NCBI RefSeq assembly: GCF_000428825.1
Contig: NZ_AUAR01000001.1
Location: 310,001-374,000 of the forward strand
DNA: 64,000 bases
Origin: Desulfomicrobium escambiense DSM 10707
GTDB taxonomy: Bacteria; Desulfobacterota; Desulfovibrionia; Desulfovibrionales; Desulfomicrobiaceae
Reading direction: 5' to 3'
Part shown: positions 43,059-51,603 of the stretch, one piece after another
Numbering within the stretch: position 1 is the first letter of the stretch
How the letters are laid out: each line of letters opens with the position of its first letter
Made by a program: the position numbers and the translations under genes
The notes under the pieces: model-generated
Databases searched by the model: none
Told to the model about the DNA's origin: nothing
Seen by the model: the letters and a program-made list of their open reading frames with translations, nothing else

Positions 43059-43832
43059 TCAAGGAAGGGCCGGTTCGAGGCGCAGGGACAGGCAGGTCAG
43101 GCCGCCGTCCATCTTGCGGTACTCGCTCGTGTCCAGTTCGACAATGGGCAGGCCAAGGGGCTCCAACAGTTCGCGGGTGCGGGCGTAGCCCGTGGGCATG
43201 ATCAGGGTGCCGTTCACGAGCAGGGTGTTGGCCGCGTACTCCTCGCCCTCGGGGCAGACGATCTGCCGATAGCCCTCGATGGCCGGGTGGCCGGCGAAGT
43301 CCGCCGTGACCAGCATGGTGTCCGCGCCGACATAGTTGAGGCTCGACTTGAGGTGCAGTCCAGCCGCGACCCGAATGACGTCGCTCGCGTAGCCGTGGGC
43401 GCCCAGGATGGCGGCGAGCTGGCGCGCTCCCTCGTCGTTGGTGCGGTCTGAGACGCCGATGAAGAAGCGTTTGCCGACCTGCAGGATGTCGCCGCCGTCC
43501 AGGGTGCCGGGTGCCTCGATGCGGGCCAGGGAACGGTAGGCGGACAGGGCCTCCTCGATATGGGTCGTCTCGCCAGCGCGTGACGGCGCGCCGGGACGGG
43601 TGATGACGGCCACCTCGCGCACGACCACGGCCGTGTCCTCCACGAAGCAGGCGTCCGGGAAGCCGGGGGTCGCGGGCAACACATCGACCGCGAGGCCCAG
43701 GGAGCGCAGGCAGTCGACGTAGGCGGCGTGCTGGGACAGGGTCAGGTCCATGTCCGGAGCGGCCGCGGCGGAGGTGGTCAGGCCCAGGGGATAGTCCGGG
43801 CCGGGAACGCGGGTGATGGCGTGGGAAAACAT
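43059..43832 (-). CDS. Dimethylarginine dimethylaminohydrolase-like amidinotransferase-family enzyme
   Basis: 257-aa pentein-fold enzyme. The family residues are present: FVEDTAVV (E65, D66), LDGGDIL (111-117), catalytic His H160 in GLHLKSSLNYVG and nucleophile Cys C247 in DGGLTCLSLRLEP at the C-terminus. DDAH converts dimethylarginine to citrulline plus dimethylamine. Bacterial relatives may act on other guanidines, so the substrate is inferred. It lies upstream of an amino-acid importer operon, which would suit uptake of arginine-like compounds. ATG 43832 has AGGAAGGA. Confidence 0.85.
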   Translation of the reverse strand: MFSHAITRVPGPDYPLGLTTSAAAAPDMDLTLSQHAAYVDCLRSLGLAVDVLPATPGFPDACFVEDTAVVVREVAVITRPGAPSRAGETTHIEEALSAYRSLARIEAPGTLDGGDILQVGKRFFIGVSDRTNDEGARQLAAILGAHGYASDVIRVAAGLHLKSSLNYVGADTMLVTADFAGHPAIEGYRQIVCPEGEEYAANTLLVNGTLIMPTGYARTRELLEPLGLPIVELDTSEYRKMDGGLTCLSLRLEPALP

Positions 43833-43899
43833 CTGGTATCCTTCCTGCTTGAAGTTCGAATCCGGACTTCCAAGCAAGAAAAATCTTCTTTGGCAAGCA

Positions 43900-45135
43900 T
43901 TATTCGTCGTCGGAAATGCGGTTCTTTCGGGACAGGAGATCCTCGACGGCTTCGGCTTCCCTGGACGCGGTGTCGGCCCGCCGGATGATCTTGGACCCGA
44001 ATTTGTCCCGGATGCGGTCCATGGTCTGGTCCAACTGTCGGTCGCGTCCCCGGCCGGAATCTTCCGCCAAGGGAAGTGCGGCCTGCACTGCCCGGAAATT
44101 GGACACGCCCAGGCCGATGAGCCGCACGGGCTTGGGCAGTTTTTCGGCGGCCAGGAGGCGGCGCGCGGCCTGGTAAATCTCCGCCGTGATGTCCGTGGGC
44201 CTGAGCAGGGTTTTGCTGCGGGTGATGGCCGTGAAGTCGTGGAACTTGATCTTGAGGGTGACCGTCAGCCCTTTCTTGGCCATGGACCGCAGCTCCCGCC
44301 CGACGCGCTCGGCCTGTGTCAGGAGCCAGCGCTCCAGCAGCGCCCGGTCAAGGGTGTCGCGATCCAGGGTGTTCTCGGCGCTGCAGGACTTGGCGTCGCT
44401 GTGCGGCACTACGGGAGAGTCGTCGAGGCCCAGCGCCCGGTCGTGCAGGAACGCGCCACGCCGGCCCAGGCTCCGCTCCCAATGATCACGCGGGTGAGCC
44501 AGAACGTCGGACACGTTCTTCACCCCGATGTGGGCGAGCTCTTCGAGCATGCGCGGCCCCACCCCCGGAATTTTGCCCAGGGGCAGGTCGTGCAGGAAGG
44601 CGTGGACGTCGGACGACCGGATGACGGTCAGACCGTCGGGCTTGTTCCAGTCCGAGGCGATCTTGGCCAGGAACTTGTTAGGGGCGATGCCTACGGAGCA
44701 CGTCAATCCGGTTCGTTCCAGAATTTCGGACTTGAGCCGTCGCGCCAAATCCTCGGGAGGGCCCAGGACGCGGCGCGTGCCGCTCACGTCCGCGTAGGCC
44801 TCGTCCACCGAGGCCTGCTCGACGACAGGGCAGATGCCCCGCATGACGTCCATGATCTGTTCCGAAACCTCCCGGTAGCGGGACATGCGCCCAGGCAGGA
44901 AAATGGCGTGGGGGCAAAGCTTTCTGGCTTGCACGATGGGCATGGCCGAGCGCACCCCGTAGCGTCTGGCTTCGTAGGACGCCGCCGAGGCCACGCCGCG
45001 CAGGGACTGGCCGATGACCACGGGCTTGCCGCGCAGTTCCGGGTTGTCCGCCTGTTCCACGGAAGTGAAGAACGCGTCCATGTCGAGGTGCAGGATGATC
45101 CGCTCGGGCGATTGATTGGGGTGTATGTCCGTCAT
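43900..45135 (-). CDS. dinB: DNA polymerase IV
   Basis: 412-aa Y-family translesion polymerase. Catalytic acidic residues are in LHLDMDAFFTSVEQ (D8-D10 type motif) and SVDEAYADVSG. The thumb helix-hairpin-helix (GKIPGVGPRMLEEL) and little-finger domain (VTLKIKFHDFTAITRSKTL) follow. No beta-clamp motif is obvious in the last residues. The ATG at 45135 is used although its Shine-Dalgarno is distant. Confidence 0.92.
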   Translation of the reverse strand: MTDIHPNQSPERIILHLDMDAFFTSVEQADNPELRGKPVVIGQSLRGVASAASYEARRYGVRSAMPIVQARKLCPHAIFLPGRMSRYREVSEQIMDVMRGICPVVEQASVDEAYADVSGTRRVLGPPEDLARRLKSEILERTGLTCSVGIAPNKFLAKIASDWNKPDGLTVIRSSDVHAFLHDLPLGKIPGVGPRMLEELAHIGVKNVSDVLAHPRDHWERSLGRRGAFLHDRALGLDDSPVVPHSDAKSCSAENTLDRDTLDRALLERWLLTQAERVGRELRSMAKKGLTVTLKIKFHDFTAITRSKTLLRPTDITAEIYQAARRLLAAEKLPKPVRLIGLGVSNFRAVQAALPLAEDSGRGRDRQLDQTMDRIRDKFGSKIIRRADTASREAEAVEDLLSRKNRISDDE

Positions 45136-45219
45136 CGGAATACGATATTCCCCCGAGTCGCAATGCCGGTCAACTCCGTTCACGAAGGTAGGGAATTTTC
45201 ATTTCTCCTGTGAGGGGCT

Positions 45220-45249
45220 TTGACAACAAACTGTAAAAAACATAATAAT
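45220..45249 (+). promoter_or_regulatory. Sigma70-like promoter of the OmpA-domain gene
   Basis: TTGACA (45220-45225), 18-nt spacer and AATAAT (45244-45249), in an AT-rich stretch 65 nt before the start codon. This is the best promoter match in the window. Confidence 0.6.
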
Positions 45250-45313
45250 GAAATCCATAGGTGTATTGGTGATTCATTATTTCAAACGGAACCGCAAACA
45301 GGGGAGTGAGCCT

Positions 45314-46438
45314 ATGAAAGCAACAAAGCTGATCCTTTTGAGTCTGGTGCTGGTGGCGTTCGCCGTTTCAAACGGCCTCGCCGCCGAGAAGTATGTGAAG
45401 AAAGTGGACAATTTCATCATCCTCGTGGACCGTTCGGGCTCCATGGATGAAAAGTACGTAGGAACCAAGGACAAGAAAATCGTTCTGGCCAAGAGCATCC
45501 TCGAACGCATGAACGCCATGATCCCCGAGCTGGGCTACAACGGCGGTCTCAGCCTCGCTTCTTACGCAAAACCGATCCAGGGCCTCGAACCCTACGCCGC
45601 AGCCTCCTACGGCGCCTCCCTCGACAAGGTCCCGACTCTGCTTGGCAGCAACCCCACCCCGCTGGGCGACGGCCTGAAGGCCCTTGAGCCCGCCCTGCAG
45701 GGCGCCTCCGGCCGCAACGCCGTCATCATCGTGTCCGACGGTCAGGAGAACGACGGCTCCCCCGCGCTGAAGATTGCCGCCGCCATGGCTGAAAAGTACA
45801 ACATCTGCTTCCATACCATCAGCTTCGCCGACACCGTCAACGGCAATCAGAAGCTGCTGGACGACATCACCGCCCTGAAGTCCTGCGGTGTCGGCGTTTC
45901 CGCCGCGCAGTTGGCCGATGACGCGGCCCTGAAGCAGTTCGTCAAGGACGTGTTCTACGATGAAGCCGCGGTCGATCCCTGCGCCCTCGACGACGACGGC
46001 GACGGCGTGGGCAACTGCGTCGACAAGTGCCCCGACACCATCAAGGGCCTGGCCGTCGACTCCAACGGTTGTCCGATCCCGGATGTCGTGCGCCTCATGG
46101 TCAACTTCGACTTCGACAAGTACAACGTCAAGCCCGAGTACCATCAGGCCCTGGCCGACTTCGCCGCGTACATGAAGAAGCAGCAGTCCTTCACCGTGGT
46201 TGAGATCGCCGGCCACACCGACTCCGTCGGCTCCGACGCCTACAACCTGAAGCTGTCCGACCGCCGCGCCAAGAGCGTGCGCGACTATCTGGTCAAGAAC
46301 TTCGGCCTGGACGAGAAGCTGTTCTCCTCCAAGGGTTACGGCGAGAGCAAACCCATCGCCACCAACGACACCGAAGCGGGTCGTGCCCAGAACCGCCGCA
46401 TCGAAGCCGAGCTGAAGGGCGTGTACAAGAAGAAGTAA
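45314..46438 (+). CDS. Outer-membrane-associated VWA-TSP3-OmpA protein
   Basis: 374-aa exported protein. A signal peptide covers residues 1-24 (ending NGLAA). The von Willebrand A domain (about 32-215) has the metal-ion site DRSGSM at 39-44. A short calcium-binding TSP3-like segment follows (DDDGDGVGNCVDKCPDT and DSNGCPIPD, near 224-255). The C-terminal OmpA domain (260-372) has the peptidoglycan-binding motif GHTDSVGSDAYNLKLSDRRA. The protein likely links outer membrane, peptidoglycan and an external ligand. Strong promoter and terminator suggest high expression as a single gene. Confidence 0.88.
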   Translation: MKATKLILLSLVLVAFAVSNGLAAEKYVKKVDNFIILVDRSGSMDEKYVGTKDKKIVLAKSILERMNAMIPELGYNGGLSLASYAKPIQGLEPYAAASYGASLDKVPTLLGSNPTPLGDGLKALEPALQGASGRNAVIIVSDGQENDGSPALKIAAAMAEKYNICFHTISFADTVNGNQKLLDDITALKSCGVGVSAAQLADDAALKQFVKDVFYDEAAVDPCALDDDGDGVGNCVDKCPDTIKGLAVDSNGCPIPDVVRLMVNFDFDKYNVKPEYHQALADFAAYMKKQQSFTVVEIAGHTDSVGSDAYNLKLSDRRAKSVRDYLVKNFGLDEKLFSSKGYGESKPIATNDTEAGRAQNRRIEAELKGVYKKK

Positions 46439-46461
46439 GCCTTCCCGACGTAAGCTCAATC

Positions 46462-46492
46462 AAGGCGGCTCCTGACGGGGCCGCCTTTTTGT
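46462..46492 (+). terminator. Terminator of the OmpA-domain gene
   Basis: AAGGCGGC and GCCGCCTT stem with a T-run, 24 nt after the stop. Confidence 0.85.
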
Positions 46493-46582
46493 TGTCAGGA
46501 CGGTCAAAGCCGCATACGCATTTCCCGGAAAGGAAACCGATCGTCCGCCAGGGCGCGCGGGAAACCGGAACAGGAAAGGGAC

Positions 46583-48160
46583 ATGCAGGAATTTGTGGAG
46601 AAGGCCCATGCGGCCGACGGAGGCCAGAGGCTAGACGCTTTTTGGCAGGGAGTGCTGGACGAGGACGGCGTGACCCGCAGCCGGGTTCAGACCTGGATTC
46701 GGGACGGCCGTGCGCGCATCGACGGGAAGGTCTGCACCAAGCCGGCGGCGAAGGTCCTTCCGGGCCAGGTGCTGAGCCTGCTGCCGGAATTTCCGGATTC
46801 GGACATCGTCCCCGTCGACGGGCCGCTGAACGTCCTGTACGCCGACGAGCACCTCGCCGTGGTGGACAAGGAGGCGGGGCTGACGGTCCATCCCGCCCCG
46901 TCCGTGAGCGGGACGACCCTGGTGCACAGGGCCGCCGCCCGCTTCCCGTCCCTGCTGGCCCTGGGCGGACAGCGGCCCGGCGTGGTCCATCGCCTCGACA
47001 AGGACACCTCGGGCCTCATGGTTCTGGCCCTGTCCGAGCCGGCCAGGCTGGCCCTGTCCGAGGGTTTCGCCTCGCGCGACGTGTCCAAGGAATACCTGGC
47101 CTTGGTGGCCGGGGTGCCGCCGGCTTCGGGCGCCGTGACCCTGCCCCTGGACCGCCACCCGACCATCAAGACGCGCATGGCCGTGGCCGAGCGGGGCGGG
47201 CGTGCTGCCGAAAGCCGCTACCGGCTCGTGTGGACGGCTCCGGACCGCACCGCCTCCCTGGTGAGGGTGCGCATCCTCACGGGCCGCACCCATCAGATCC
47301 GCGTGCACATGACCGCCCTTGGACACCCGCTGCTCGGCGACGCAGTCTACGCCGACAGGAAGACGGCCGCCCGGGCCCCGCGGCAGATGCTGCACGCCTG
47401 GCGGTTGCGCTTCCGGCATCCCACGGGCGGTGAGGAGCTGTCCTTTTCGGCTGCGCCGCCGGCCGATTTTCTTCATGTGCTGCGTGAGCTTTCCCGGGAG
47501 CGGGTCTGCATTGGTCTGACCGGGGCCGTTGGCGGCGGCAAGTCCACGGTGCGGGCGGCGGTGGAGGAGGCGGGCGTGCCGGTCTTCTGCGCGGATCGGG
47601 TCGTGGCCGGGTCCTATGCCCGCGGCGGGGAAGGCTGCGCCATCCTCGAGCATCATTTCGGGCAGCGCTTCACCGCCGCGGACGGTGGCGTCGACAAGGA
47701 CCACTTGCGCAAGGCCATGCAGGACCCGAGCCTGCGCCGGGAGGTGGAGCGCCTCGTCCACCCCTTGGTCCGTCACGCCCTGGCTGACTTCAGGGCGCGT
47801 CACGCCGAGGACGTGACCCTGGCCGAGATCCCGCTGTTGTGCGAGGCCGGGCTGGCCGGCGAGACGAATCTGGTGGCGGCGGTCTTCTGCCCGGACGGCG
47901 TGCGCCACGAGCGCCTGCGCGGCCGGGGCTGGTCCGACGAGCGCATCGCCGAGATCGACTCCTGGCAATGGCCCCAGGCGAGGAAGGTGCGCGCCGCGCA
48001 TCTGGTCATCGACAACTCCGGCTCCCTGGACGAGTTGCGGACCCGCGCCAGGTCCATGCTGACCGTGGTGCGCGACATGCTGCGCGCCCGGTCCCAGCGG
48101 GACATGGAGAAGCTGCGCGACCTCTTCGAACACCCGGACACCTTCGACGAAACGGACTGA
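46583..48160 (+). CDS. RluD-type pseudouridine synthase fused to dephospho-CoA kinase
   Basis: 525-aa fusion. Residues 1-75 are an S4-like RNA-binding domain and 80-300 an RluA/RluD synthase with catalytic D141 in GVVHRLDKDTSGL plus GRTHQIRVHM. Residues 308-510 are CoaE, with P-loop GLTGAVGGGKST and the lid/CoA region DWRW-like SWQWPQARKVRAAHLVIDNSG. It would modify 23S rRNA uridines and make the last step of CoA synthesis. The fusion links two unrelated essential-type functions. It is seen in relatives of Desulfovibrio, which supports the taxonomic call. It is 2 nt before the rhomboid gene. Confidence 0.9.
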   Translation: MQEFVEKAHAADGGQRLDAFWQGVLDEDGVTRSRVQTWIRDGRARIDGKVCTKPAAKVLPGQVLSLLPEFPDSDIVPVDGPLNVLYADEHLAVVDKEAGLTVHPAPSVSGTTLVHRAAARFPSLLALGGQRPGVVHRLDKDTSGLMVLALSEPARLALSEGFASRDVSKEYLALVAGVPPASGAVTLPLDRHPTIKTRMAVAERGGRAAESRYRLVWTAPDRTASLVRVRILTGRTHQIRVHMTALGHPLLGDAVYADRKTAARAPRQMLHAWRLRFRHPTGGEELSFSAAPPADFLHVLRELSRERVCIGLTGAVGGGKSTVRAAVEEAGVPVFCADRVVAGSYARGGEGCAILEHHFGQRFTAADGGVDKDHLRKAMQDPSLRREVERLVHPLVRHALADFRARHAEDVTLAEIPLLCEAGLAGETNLVAAVFCPDGVRHERLRGRGWSDERIAEIDSWQWPQARKVRAAHLVIDNSGSLDELRTRARSMLTVVRDMLRARSQRDMEKLRDLFEHPDTFDETD

Positions 48161-48162
48161 CC

Positions 48163-48876
48163 ATGCTCCCTCTGCGCGACAACATCCCTTCCCGGCACAA
48201 GCCGTACGTCATGTGGACCCTGCTCGGGGTCAACGTCATCGTATTCCTGCTCTACGCCGGGCTTTCGCCGGCCCAGGAATTCAAGCTCTTTCATCTGCTG
48301 GGCGTGGTCCCGGCCCGTTTCTTCCACCCCGAGTGGGCCATGTGGCAGGGGTATCCCGAAAACGCCTGGCTGCCGATTTTTTCCCACATGTTCCTGCACT
48401 CGGGCTGGCTGCACCTCATCGTCAACATGTGGACCCTGTGGATCTTCGGCGACAACGTCGAGGACGTCATGGGCCCCGTGCGATTCCCGATCTTCTACCT
48501 AATCTGCGGCTTGTGCGCCCTCGGCGTGCACATGGTCACGAGCCCGAATTCCACGGTGCCCGTCGTGGGTGCCTCGGGGGCCATCGCCGGGGTCATGGGT
48601 GCCTACTTCTTCCTGTACCCCCACGCCAAAGTCGTGACCTTTCTGCCCATTCTGATCATCCCCTTCGTCTTTGAACTCCCGGCCGTCTTCTACCTCGGGG
48701 CCTGGTTCCTGACCCAGGTCTTCTCCGGGATGCTCGCCCCGGCCGGCGGGGGTGGGGTGGCCTGGTGGGCGCACATCGGCGGCTTCGTGGCCGGCATGGT
48801 GCTGCTGCGCTTCTTCCGCGACGACTCGCGCTGCTACTACTGCTACCGCTCGGAATCGTTCAAGGAGTGGAAGTAG
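48163..48876 (+). CDS. Rhomboid-family intramembrane serine protease
   Basis: 237-aa membrane protein with about six helices. Family motifs: FLHSGWLHLIVNMWTLWIFG, catalytic S138 in VGASGAIAGVMG and H204 in WWAHIGGFVAG. It cleaves membrane proteins inside the bilayer; substrates are unknown. The C-terminal tail ends with a CYYCYR cysteine pair, which is not part of the core fold. Two nucleotides separate it from the preceding fusion gene. Confidence 0.9.
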   Translation: MLPLRDNIPSRHKPYVMWTLLGVNVIVFLLYAGLSPAQEFKLFHLLGVVPARFFHPEWAMWQGYPENAWLPIFSHMFLHSGWLHLIVNMWTLWIFGDNVEDVMGPVRFPIFYLICGLCALGVHMVTSPNSTVPVVGASGAIAGVMGAYFFLYPHAKVVTFLPILIIPFVFELPAVFYLGAWFLTQVFSGMLAPAGGGGVAWWAHIGGFVAGMVLLRFFRDDSRCYYCYRSESFKEWK

Positions 48877-48971
48877 GGCGGCTGGACATTTGGGGCCTCC
48901 TCCATTAAGCGCAATCTCTTGCCTTGACGCGCCCTCCGGGCCGCTCTCCATACCACCATAGGGATGCCACT

Positions 48972-49739
48972 ATGCTTCAGATCGAAAACCTGCATGTCAG
49001 TATCGGCGAACGGGAAGTCCTCAAGGGGATCAACCTGAACATCGACGAAGGCGAGACCTTCATCCTCTTCGGCCCCAACGGGTCCGGCAAGACCACGCTG
49101 CTCATGACCCTCATGGGCTTCTCCGGCTACACGGTCACGGCCGGCCGGATCGTCTTCAAGGGTACGGACATCACGGCCATGCCCACCTACGAGCGCGCGC
49201 GCCTGGGGATAGGCATGTCCTTCCAGCGTCCGCCGACCATCCACGGCCTCAAGACCCGGCACCTGGTCTCCATGTGCGCACGCGGGCGCGAGGTGGATGT
49301 GGACGCCATGGCCAAGACCGTCAACTTCACGGATTTTCTGGAGCGCGACATCAATTCGGGTTTCTCCGGCGGCGAGATCAAGCGTTCGGAACTGCTGCAG
49401 CTCATGGCCCAGAACCCGAGCCTCGTGCTCTTCGACGAGCCCGAGTCGGGTGTGGACCTCGAAAACATGGCCCTCATCGGCCACACGGCCCGGGCGCTGC
49501 TGGACGGCGCGGCCGAGCCCAAGCCGGACACCTGCATGCGCGACCTGCGCCGCAGCAACAAGACCTCGGGCCTGATCATCACCCACACGGGCTACATCCT
49601 CGACTACGTCAACGCCGACCGCGGCCAGGTCATGTACAACGGCGTGCTGTGCTGCGACACCCGGCCCACCCGGCCCCGCGACATTTTGGACCACATCAGC
49701 AAGTTCGGCTACAAGGAGTGCATCAGATGTCTGAACTGA
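48972..49739 (+). CDS. sufC: SufC-type ATPase of iron-sulfur cluster assembly
   Basis: 255-aa ABC ATPase. Walker A GPNGSGKTT, signature FSGGEIKRSELLQL and Walker B LVLFDEPESGVDLE are SufC-specific. The ATPase powers the SufBC scaffold. A GLK-like insertion (DGAAEPKPDTCMRDLRRSNK) before the H-loop ITHTGYILDYV is longer than in E. coli SufC. The last 13 bases overlap sufB. Confidence 0.92.
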   Translation: MLQIENLHVSIGEREVLKGINLNIDEGETFILFGPNGSGKTTLLMTLMGFSGYTVTAGRIVFKGTDITAMPTYERARLGIGMSFQRPPTIHGLKTRHLVSMCARGREVDVDAMAKTVNFTDFLERDINSGFSGGEIKRSELLQLMAQNPSLVLFDEPESGVDLENMALIGHTARALLDGAAEPKPDTCMRDLRRSNKTSGLIITHTGYILDYVNADRGQVMYNGVLCCDTRPTRPRDILDHISKFGYKECIRCLN

Positions 49740-50908
49740 ACCAAACCCTGGTCGATCTGAACTCCTACGCATTTTCCGGCCAGCAGAGCGCCGAACTGCC
49801 CGACCTGTCGACCCTGTCCGAGGACAGCAAGCGCGAACTGCGCATGGTCGGCGTGGACGTGGACGCCGAAGAGCAGCGCGCCGGCACCTTCCTGCAGTTC
49901 GACCACTCCACCGTGCACTGCAAGACGTCCGCCAAGGGCGTGGAGGTGCTGGGCATCCGCCAGGCCCTCAAGAAGTACGACGGCCTGCCCGAGTACTTCT
50001 GGAAGGCCATGGACCCCGACAAGGACGACTTCACCCGCGCCGCGGCCCGCGAGGAACTGCACGGCGGCTACTTCATCCGCACCGAAAAGGGCGCCAAGGT
50101 GGCCGAGCCGGTCCAGTCCTGCCTGTTCATCAAGGGACAGAACGTGGGCCAGAACGTGCACAACATCGTCGTGGTGGAGGAAGACTCCGAGGTCCACATC
50201 ATCACCGGCTGCGCCACATCCCACGACGTGACCTCGGCCCTGCACCTGGGCATCTCCGAGTTCTACATCAAGAAGGGCGGCAAGCTGACCTTCACCATGG
50301 TCCACAACTGGGGCGAGGACGTCATGGTCCGGCCCCGCACCGTGGGCATCGTCGAGGAACGCGGGGTGCTGCAGAACAACTACATCCTGCTGAAGAAGGT
50401 CAAGTCCGTACAGTCCTACCCGACCATCCACCTGAACGGCGAGGGCGCGGTGGCGCGATTCAACTCCGTCATCGTCACGCCCGAAGGGTCTCACGTGGAT
50501 ACGGGCAACCGCATCGTGCTGAACGCCCCGAACACGCGCGGCGAGATCATCTCGCGCACCATCACCACCGGCGGAACCATCGTGGCCCGCGGCGAGATCA
50601 TCGGCAACGACGTGCCGGCCCGCGGCCACCTGGAGTGCAAGGGACTCATCCTCGGCGGCGGCATCATCCACGCCATCCCCGAGCTGCAGGGCCGCGTGCC
50701 GGGCGTGGAGCTGTCTCACGAGGCGGCCGTGGGAAAGATCGCCCAGGAGGAGATCGAGTACCTCATGGCCCGAGGCCTGGACGAGGACGAAGCCACCTCG
50801 ACCATCGTGCGCGGGTTCCTGAACGTGGAGATCATGGGCCTGCCGCAGGAACTGCGGGAGTCCATCGACAGGACCATCGCCGAACTGGACGCCGGCGATG
50901 CCATGTAG
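49727..50908 (+). CDS. sufB: SufB-type iron-sulfur scaffold protein
   Basis: 393-aa SufB/SufD-family beta-helix protein with VVVEEDSEVHIITGCATSHD, GGKLTFTMVHNWGEDV and ELQGRVPGVELSHEAAVGKI. It is shorter than E. coli SufB (about 495). With SufC it forms the complete pair, and no sufA, D, S or E gene is adjacent. Such SufC-SufB pairs have been described as a minimal, ancestral SUF-like system in anaerobes and archaea. The overlap with sufC implies fixed stoichiometry. Confidence 0.9.
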   Translation: MSELNQTLVDLNSYAFSGQQSAELPDLSTLSEDSKRELRMVGVDVDAEEQRAGTFLQFDHSTVHCKTSAKGVEVLGIRQALKKYDGLPEYFWKAMDPDKDDFTRAAAREELHGGYFIRTEKGAKVAEPVQSCLFIKGQNVGQNVHNIVVVEEDSEVHIITGCATSHDVTSALHLGISEFYIKKGGKLTFTMVHNWGEDVMVRPRTVGIVEERGVLQNNYILLKKVKSVQSYPTIHLNGEGAVARFNSVIVTPEGSHVDTGNRIVLNAPNTRGEIISRTITTGGTIVARGEIIGNDVPARGHLECKGLILGGGIIHAIPELQGRVPGVELSHEAAVGKIAQEEIEYLMARGLDEDEATSTIVRGFLNVEIMGLPQELRESIDRTIAELDAGDAM

Positions 50909-50924
50909 GAACTGATCATCGACC

Positions 50925-50958
50925 GCAAAGGCCCGGCTTGTCCGGGCCTTTGCATTTT
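50925..50958 (+). terminator. Terminator of sufCB
   Basis: GCAAAGGCCCGG and CCGGGCCTTTGC with a 5-nt loop and an ATTTT tail, 17 nt after the sufB stop. Confidence 0.85.
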
Positions 50959-50969
50959 GGGAGGTTCGC

Positions 50970-51422
50970 GTGCCGGGATACAAGGGACATCTCGTCGGCG
51001 GGGCGCTGACGGGCGCGGCGGTGTTGGGCGGGTTGATATGGAGTGGGACGTACGTCCCCGACATGCCGCAGATGGCCGTTCTCGGGGCCCTGGTGCTGCT
51101 GGGCAGCCTGTTTCCGGACGTGGACACGGACTCGCGCGGCCAACACATCTTCTATCTGACCCTGGCGGTGCTCGATTTCGCCCTCATCGTGCAGGGGCAC
51201 TACAAATGGGCCGCGGTTCTCGGTTTCGCGGCCATGTTCCCGGCCATCGGCTCCCATCGTGGCTGGACCCACACCTGGTGGGCCATGCTCCTCGTCCCGC
51301 TGCCCCTGGCCCTGTTCCCCATCTGGCTCTACGGCGCCTCGCCCAGGGCCATGGCCCCGTTCTACGGCGCGGCCGTGGTCGGGTATTTCTCGCACCTGAT
51401 GCTGGACCGCAAGTGGAGCTGA
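50970..51422 (+). CDS. YdjM/DUF457-like membrane-bound metal-dependent hydrolase
   Basis: 150-aa membrane protein. The motif HLVGG near the start, SLFPDVDTDSRGQ and SHRGWTHTWWA give the H..D..HRG.TH pattern of the YdjM (LexA-regulated in E. coli) family, and FSHLMLD closes the site. Its activity is not proven in any member that I can name. The start is GTG at 50970 with GGGAGG upstream. No LexA box is evident. Confidence 0.82.
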   Translation: MPGYKGHLVGGALTGAAVLGGLIWSGTYVPDMPQMAVLGALVLLGSLFPDVDTDSRGQHIFYLTLAVLDFALIVQGHYKWAAVLGFAAMFPAIGSHRGWTHTWWAMLLVPLPLALFPIWLYGASPRAMAPFYGAAVVGYFSHLMLDRKWS

Positions 51423-51456
51423 TGAGGTCGGGGCTCGCCGGAGAGGTTTTGATGCG

Positions 51457-51550
51457 TGGATTCCCGCCTTCGCGGGAATGACATCGGGGCAGGGGCGATG
51501 GTGATTCGTCAATCCCTCGAACGTGTGCCCGACAGGGAGGCGGGAATCCA
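51457..51550. repeat. REP-like palindromic repeat, second copy with one degraded arm
   Basis: TGGATTCCCGCCTTCGCGGG at 51457-51476, continuing AATGAC, is identical to the right arm at 35891. The partner arm (about 51533-51550) keeps GGCGGGAATCCA but its outer half has diverged. It again lies between convergent genes. Confidence 0.75.
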
Positions 51551-51603
51551 TGCCTTTTCAGCACGCCCGCGGCCTGCCGGGCGCATGTCGCCCATTGTTC
51601 CGC

